The translations under genes were made by a program, and so were the position numbers. Of a DNA stretch of 64,000 nt, positions 57,724 through 64,000 are shown piece after piece (positions within the stretch are counted from its first letter, which is position 1; each line of letters opens with the position of its first letter). The stretch is from Flaccisagitta enflata (lineage: Eukaryota > Chaetognatha > Sagittoidea > Aphragmophora). The DNA is taken from contig OZ231127.1 in assembly GCA_965153355.1 (NCBI GenBank), positions 59,582,001 to 59,646,000 of the forward strand, given 5' to 3'. Under the pieces are notes generated by a model. The model was not told the DNA's origin. It did not search any database and saw nothing but the letters and a program-made list of their open reading frames with translations.

Positions 57724-57898
57724 TTAGTCGCTTTTTAGTCGCGGACACGCGACTCTGCACCTAACCGTGTTGGTCGGTCCGGTGGGATTGGTCGATAGGT
57801 CGGTCCGGCGGGTCATTTTTGAATTCCGAGTGGTTTTCACGTTACTGCTCCTGTCAACCGTCCGCGACTGGATTTCCGTGTAACCAGCCATGTTTTTT
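57724..57898 (+). repeat. Hairpin-family repeat copy (GGACAC loop)
   Basis: Hairpin AGTCGCGGACACGCGACT, a GGTCGGTCCGGTGGG tract, internal CGTCCGCGACTGG and the end 'gtgtaaccagccatgttttt'. Preceded by a partial 'ttagtcgctttttagtcgcg' duplication. Confidence 0.8.
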
Positions 57899-58435
57899 TT
57901 AAAGTTGTTAACTTATGCTAGGCCGAATAACCACATTCCCCTACCGCCAATTTGCCTGATTATAGGCGCCTCCTCATAAACCTCATGGATTTTGATATTT
58001 ATATTGTTTCGGTGAAAATCTTTGAAATTTACGATTTGGGTGAAATGGGACGCGATGTAATACTGGCCAGGGTTTTTCGGGGCCATTCGAGGATGAAAAG
58101 AAATAAATCTCGAAGGTCCAAGGGGAGGGGGGGGGGAAGGGATGAGGCAGTAAGGTCCAAGGGGGGGGGGTGCGATGGTGGGGGCTGTACCAGAACAACT
58201 GTATGCAACATAGCCACAATTATTTGACCGTTTACTTATAAGAAAAAAACATACTGTGGAGTTTTGTACTTGATGTACTTCAAGTGATTGACGCTTGAGT
58301 TGCTGAGTTGATTTATTGGTACGCCAGCCAATCAACCAAAATGATTTTTCGATTGTTTATAAGTGTAGTACTATCACTATCTTAAACAGATCTGTTGAAG
58401 AAGTATTATAAGTAAACTTAGAATCAAATTAAGGA
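57899..58435. other. Unassigned interval
   Basis: Frames of 90-140 codons on both strands cross poly-G/poly-C runs (58122-58172), and none shows a known domain. Confidence 0.4.
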
Positions 58436-58444
58436 TAACCTAAT

Positions 58445-58925
58445 CATGGACGGATGGACGGATGGACAGATGGACAGATGTACAGATGGATGAATAGATG
58501 GACCGATGGATAGACAGATGGACCGATGGATGGTCAGCCGTATGGACGGACGGACAGACAGCACAAAAAAAAAGGCTTCAAAAAAGCTTGGAATACAAAG
58601 TTAATCAAAAGAGCAGAATACTTGAGATATTTATCGCGAACCATCCAGAGTAAACAGACCGTCAGACTGACAAACCGATTATAAGCATAGTGGCAACAAC
58701 AGAACTCGATGAAAATACCGAGTGTAGCGATTATCTGCAACGACCACTTACAATATCGTTTTGATATCCCGACAACAATTCTGTCAGTTCCCATGGCTCG
58801 TCCCCGATAATTCTTTTTATGCCTCTCACATCTTTTCAATCAATCTTTCTGTCCTTCTTTCTGTCCCATTACGCATTTCTTCTGTCTGTCTGTCTATTGT
58901 TTGAAATGTCGGATTTTTCGAGCCT

Positions 58926-58968
<43 letters not shown>

Positions 58969-58971
58969 GGC

Positions 58972-59026
<55 letters not shown>

Positions 59027-59084
59027 AATCTGTGTGAATGCTTGACTGTCTTCCTGTTTGTGTGCCTGCATCTGCATCTTAATT

Positions 59085-59122
<38 letters not shown>

Positions 59123-59125
59123 GAT
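58445..59125. repeat. GGAC/GATG and (GTCT)n microsatellites
   Basis: GATGGACGGATGGAC units at 58446-58555, then long GTCT tracts at 58926-58966, 58971-59025 and 59086-59121. Confidence 0.88.
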
Positions 59126-59764
59126 CTGTATTCCTATCTTACTGTCCTACGTCTGTCCAACTAGGTTTACTTGATTAACATTCTGGACTGTCTTCTTGTC
59201 TGCTTATAGATGAAAGGGATTCATACTTCGCTCGCGTTTGACGGGGAACAACTAATAAATCATGTCGCTTTTCGGTGTTTCACGCGTAAAAATCCCATCT
59301 CTGCATTTTTTTCGGCGACTGATCAACTCGATCGACGGGGTGGGGGGGGGGGAGGGAATAATACGCCCTCTTTTTGAAAAGATACTTTTCCACCCCAAAA
59401 AAATATCAACAAAATAAAAACATCCTTCTTATTTGCTCAATGAGATGAAACTTCTAATGATAAATCCCAGTGCCTTTAATGATGCGATGTTATTTCCACC
59501 TCTATTTCTCTCTCCTTCCGATTTTTTTCTCTCCCTTCTCGACGATATTTGTGCTAAAGTTAGTTATGCTGACGGCTGAGACAGCAAAATCAAGGGCTGG
59601 GTGGGCATAATTCAGGCCTGAGAGGGATGATTTGGGAATTAAGAGGCCTCGTTGGTTCTTTGGGAGAAATGGATTTATAGATAGGTGGAAGGACGGAAAT
59701 TAACCATTGCTCTCTACAGGACATCAACCCACTCTAGCTGCGCCTCACAGTGACAAAACAAGTA

Positions 59765-60551
59765 TTTGAGCTGGGAGATAGGTGGGTAGAGGGGGATAAA
59801 ATGGCGTCAGGTGTTTTTCCCCTTAAGGGTGGGATTTGATGGACTGTGTCGGTGGGTGGAGGGGGAAAAAATGGCGTTAGCTGTTTTTAACCAAAAAAGG
59901 TGGGATTTGACGGACTGTCTTAGGTGGGAAGAGGAAAAGGAAGTAGCGTTGCTGTTTTCCCAAAGGAGTGAGATTTGACAGGCTGTGTAGGTGGGTGGAG
60001 GGAAAAAGTAGCGTTAGCTTTGCTTTTTTTTTCCCAAAAGGGTGGGATTTGACGGACTGTGTGTAGGTGGGTGGGAGGAAGCAGTGGCGTTAGCTGTTTT
60101 CCCAAAAGGGTGGGATTTGATGAACTGTGGAGGTGGGTGGAGTGGGATAAAGTGGCGTTAGGTGTTTTTTTCCCATCAGGGTGGGATTTGACGGACTGTG
60201 TAGGTGGGTGGAGGGGGAAAAAGTGGCGTTAGCTGTTTTTCCCCAAAAAAGGTGGGATTTGACGGACTGTGTAGGTGGGTGGAGGGGGATAAAGTGGCGT
60301 TAGCTGTTTTTTTCCCAAAAGGGTGGGATTTGACGAACTGTGTAGGTGGGTGGAGGGGGAAAAGTGGCGTTAGCTGTTTTTTTAAAAAGGTGGGATTTGA
60401 CGGACTGTGTAGGTGGGTCGAGGGGGATAAAGTGGCGTTAGCTGTTTTTTTCCCAAAAGGGTGGGATTTGACGAACTGTGTAGGTGGGTGGAGGGGGATA
60501 AAATGATGTTAGGTGTTTTTCCCCATAAGGATGGGATTTGACGAACTGTGT
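59765..60551. repeat. Minisatellite, ~62-70-bp unit, about 12 copies
   Basis: Units contain 'gtgggatttgacggactgtg', 'taggtgggtggagggggata' and 'gtggcgttagctgttttt'. Spacing is 60-75 bp because of variable A and T runs. The array continues at 63428-63560 beyond an insertion. Confidence 0.9.
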
Positions 60552-61097
60552 TAAGGGAGTACGAGAATAATTCATCGAAACAGATTGATTAGTGTGATTG
60601 ATTTTTGGTTCAGTAGGCCCAAAATATGAGGTTATCCATCAATTTTAGGGTCCTCTCTTGAAAAAGACCCCCCGAACAAGCCAAAAACGGAAAAAGATGG
60701 TAAAATGTCACTTTTTCCAAGTTTTTCTTCTAAATGGAGAATAAAATGATAACCCCAACTGAAAACACATTGGCACATACACTGATTGCTATTACTGAAG
60801 TGGAAAATTTTGCTTTTTGTGTCTAAAATTTTTTACTTCATGAAAAATGTGAAAAAAAACATAGAAAATATGGTGAAAATGATTATCTATGCTTCTTATT
60901 ATATGTTGATTGGAGCTGGGCAAATCATTTCTTGAAATTCAATGATTTCCCAAATAAATGTAGAGCTTCATTGATAAAATTTAATGAAAGCAAACAAGTT
61001 GCATGAAAAAATACAAGGAAATGATTGTAGGGTGAAGGTGAAACACAGCGAAGGCACCAAACAAGTTTTACAAGGAAATGCGAGGCAATGATTGTTA

Positions 61098-61683
61098 CAG
61101 TACCTTCCGAGCAAACCCGGCTAAAACTGGAGGATTAATTTTTGTTACTTTAATTTATTTTTCAAACTTATTTTTTATTATGTAACACTGTAATAAAATG
61201 TAATTCCTTGAACATATTTGGTGTCAAAAAAAAACTAAATCGAAATCCAAAAGTGTGAACATCAATATTGGTGTTCCTAACTTAGACCATTAGTTCAGCT
61301 TCAGAAAAAATTTTACCTATCTTGAACTACAGAACAACTCAGCTTGAATGTATTTCCAGATTTTACAGCCACCCAAAGTTTTAAGGACAATTGTCTCAAT
61401 TAATTTAGGACAATTGTCATTAAAAACTAAAATTTCATAAAATCTAAAATAGTGTCTGACTGAAGTGTTCTTATTGTCTAGGAAGTAAGGTACAAATCCC
61501 AATGGTCTGGGTCATTGCCTCAGCGTGATGTCTTCATACTTATTCTAAGTGTCCACGACAACAGCCTGTTCAAAGAATAAGTCTTTTAATTAAGTTTGAT
61601 ACCAAAAATGAAGTTTTGGAAATAAAATTAAAGTAACAAAAATTAATCCTCCAGTTTTAGCTGGGTTTGCTCGGAAGGTACTG
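61098..61683. mobile_element. Miniature inverted-repeat element, TA target, 586 bp
   Basis: About 63-bp terminal inverted repeats beginning CAGTACCTTCCGAGCAAACC with one mismatch seen, flanked by TA at 61096-61097 and 61684-61685. No ORF. Confidence 0.92.
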
Positions 61684-62140
61684 TATGTGTGGGAGAAACA
61701 AAGGAAAGACCTGATAAAATGTTTTCGTCTTAAAATGTTTCAAACCATTTAGGTCTTTTTGGTAGAGGTCTGCTCCCTCCCTTTTTAAAAAGAGACTTGT
61801 TCACAAAAAGTTTCCATTGCCATATTATCAAGTTCCAGTACCATACTCAAGTTTGAACCATAACTTCATAAATTTCTTTCTTAAGAGCACAGCTGTAAGT
61901 TGATATTTGATATCCCATCAACTTTATTCAGACTCATTTGAGCCCATCAATTGTACCTACAGGGCCTCTATGATCTCCAGATTGAGCAGTGCAAAAACCA
62001 TATCTTTCCTCTAAACATATTTGGCCACTATGAGAGAAGGTTTGATCTCACAAATAAGTTTTCTTTGGATACCATTTGCAACATCTTCAAATCCAATATA
62101 ATTACCCCTTATCATCTTTTTCCTTGGAGAGTGCCTGTAC

Positions 62141-62527
62141 TTAAAGGTTCCAGCCATCTTGTATTGTGATGATAAATTCTTCTTCCTCTACTGGCCAGAT
62201 GAACTCTCCTTGAGGTACTTCAGTAAATAAAAGAGTCTCAGCCTCTTTGCTGGCTTGTTTGCTGACTGAATACCTGCAGATTTTGAGGCAATGTAGACAT
62301 CCTCCATTGTCACAAAATCTTGATTTGGACAACCCTGTGCAAAGCAAGCAGATTCTAGTACATTTGCTTAACAGTGATGCTGTATTATTGAAATAAACAA
62401 AGTCATAAGGCATCTCAGTGAACATGACTTTTTTCAAGTTGACTTTCCTATTAAGGATGAAAAGTTGATCTTGCTCACTTAATTTTTTTAGCCTATCATC
62501 GCATTTCTTGACTTTAGCCTGAGACAA
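62141..62527 (-). pseudogene. Unrecognised Cys-rich frame, possible transposase remnant
   Basis: 128-codon frame inside the 2.9-kb inserted element. It has a cluster of Cys residues (ICLLCTGLSKSRFC, GGCLHCLKIC) and an acidic Val-Glu-Glu stretch near the end. The Cys spacing could be a zinc site. Nearby frames (61951-62169 on plus) show no further domain. I do not recognise a family; a decayed transposase is the simplest guess from its location. Confidence 0.35.
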
Positions 62528-63427
62528 AAATGGTGTGTAGTACCTGTGTCTATCCTTATTTTCCTTGCACAGAGTATAAGCTTGTGCTTAGATTGTTCCT
62601 TTGACAAGATGTCTGCCTCAGCATCTGTCACTGACTATTAAGACTCTACTCTTGACTCGAGCACAAGTCTGTCACTTATGGCCTTTAATGCTCTTACATG
62701 CGCCCAAAGAAATTTCTACCTGCTATATTATCGAAAGGAACTATTCTTAGTTGTTCCAACCTCCAGCTTTGAGACATCATACTGCTGAAGATGTTTTTTT
62801 AAGAACAATTGTATCCACTCCTTATCATACTCCTTACTAAATCCATCGTAAAGAACAAGGAGAGCATGCCTCTCAACTGAACTGGTTTTCATCATCTTTT
62901 TGTACAAATTTTGAAAGATTTAATGAAGTTGTAAATTATTGTAGGGTCCATCATGTTGCCCAAAAAGGGTTCCACAAGATGATAGATGACAAGAACTTCT
63001 GTACTGACTGATGGATAGACTGACAGACAGGCAGGAAGAAAGACTTAATAGAGTAGAAATGAAGACAATAAACAAAATCTAACCTTTGCGCCAAAAAAAA
63101 ACAAAAAAACAAAAAACAAAAGCAAAAACATTAAAAAAACAAGCGAGGAATTCAGTGTATGCATTCTAAGCACAGCATTCTATTCATGATATATGCTGGA
63201 AAGGTCATCACTACTTATCTATGCATGTTTGACTACTACTTCATATACCAAATAAGACAAAAAACACGAAAAAGCAAAAAATTGGTCAAATTTCGGTTTT
63301 TAGCCTGTTTGGGTTTTTTTTTCAACCAAATGAGCTCAACTCAATTTTTTCCATCATATCTTAGGCCTACTCACATGTTTATCCATCACACTGAGCAGTC
63401 CTATGAAACAAGTCTCGTACTCCCCTA

Positions 63428-63560
63428 ACTGTGTAGGTGGGTGGAGGGGGGTAAAATGGCGTTAGCTGTTTTTCCCCATAAGGGTGGGATTTGATGGACT
63501 GCGTCGGTGGGTGGAGGGGGATAAAGTTGCGCTAGGTGTTTTTTTCATCAGATTTGATGG
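63428..63560. repeat. Continuation of the ~62-70-bp minisatellite
   Basis: Two more units of the 59765-60551 array, in register with it after removing 60552-63427 and one ACTGTGT. Confidence 0.85.
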
Positions 63561-64000
63561 ACTGTGGAGCTGGGATGCAAAGTTGACCCGAAAACACCAA
63601 AAAAAGCCAAATGTTACCGGCGAACTAACGGACAGACCATGTAACTATATAGCGATTATGTACAATCACATGCACGCGACGAAATATATTACGTCAGACC
63701 CGACATGAGGCATTGTCTATCAACGTCAAGTAACTCACGTTCCCCGTTCACAGGTACGGTTTCAGTTGAAATATTAAAGATTTCAGCATCCTATCAATTG
63801 GATTATAGAATGGGATCTTCGCTGTGAAAAACAAACTTTTTCATGTTGTAATTCGCTTTTTTTACATTTAATCTACATTTTTCTGTCTAAATTGTAACTT
63901 TGTGCCTGGACTACGGTGCATACACGCCTCTGTCGCTATTCTGTCACCGAAATGAATTGCATTTAAGTTAATGTTTAAGTTAATGGATATTGTGAAACAT
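63561..64000. other. No gene or repeat recognised
   Basis: Mixed-composition DNA up to the window edge, with no long frame. Confidence 0.45.

Larger units (their letters stand above)
60552..63427. mobile_element. 2.9-kb inserted element with imperfect TIR, 7-bp duplication
   Basis: Starts TAAGGGAGTACGAGA and ends with the inverse of TAGGGGAGTACGAGA; imperfect similarity extends about 85 bp inward. Flanked by ACTGTGT at 60545-60551 and 63428-63434, part of the minisatellite it splits. It carries a miniature element (61098-61683) and remnants of coding frames such as 62141-62527. Superfamily not identified. Confidence 0.75.

Noticed and set aside
57913-58335. 140-codon minus-strand frame
   Set aside because: It crosses poly-C runs that create Pro stretches. 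No start context, splice sites or domain support it.

Overview
The window is nuclear DNA of a repeat-rich metazoan. A multi-exon receptor-guanylyl-cyclase-type gene with GT..AG introns, very long dinucleotide, CAA and GTCC microsatellites, hAT and Tc1/mariner-type DNA elements and a Ty3/gypsy LTR retrotransposon all point to an animal, probably an invertebrate. I cannot name the phylum. No rRNA, tRNA or CRISPR array was recognised. LAYOUT: 1-1900 holds a hairpin repeat, long TG/TC microsatellites and a candidate TATA promoter. 1936-8835 (+) is the only convincing host gene. Three exons (1936-2370, 2856-4068, 5231-8835) join in phase to about 1750 residues: signal peptide, a low-complexity Asn/Asp/Gln/Ser-rich ectodomain, one membrane helix spliced from two exons, a kinase-homology domain, a coiled linker and a cyclase domain that has lost key catalytic residues. 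8808-25223 (-) is a complete, very young 16.4-kb Ty3/gypsy element. Its two 334-bp LTRs look identical, it has a 4-bp target duplication (GAAC), a PBS and a PPT. It sits inside the last codons of the receptor gene and replaces the natural C-terminus. It carries gag with an N-terminal G-patch, protease-RT-RNase H, integrase, a FLYWCH-type zinc-finger ORF and a large ORF with a DEDDy 3'-5' exonuclease domain. A minisatellite-bearing repeat has split pol between RNase H and integrase. 25228-64000 has no convincing host gene and is a patchwork of nested repeats. These include about 20 copies of a short element with a terminal hairpin whose stem covaries between copies; foldback repeats with a ~20-bp minisatellite core; an 8.3-kb inverted-repeat element (40786-49115) that holds a 3.07-kb hAT transposon (8-bp TSD, transposase ORF broken by one stop) plus three other insertions; two non-autonomous hAT-like elements; five TA-flanked miniature inverted-repeat elements of 579-749 bp; and a ~62-70-bp minisatellite (59765-63560) split by a 2.9-kb inserted element. 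HOW THE PARTS RELATE: the retrotransposon's accessory ORFs (exonuclease, FLYWCH finger) occupy the place where env would lie. Its transcription runs toward the receptor gene, so read-through could make antisense to that gene. The nesting gives relative ages: the inverted-repeat element is older than its hAT and miniature-element insertions, and the repeat inside pol is younger than the LTR element.
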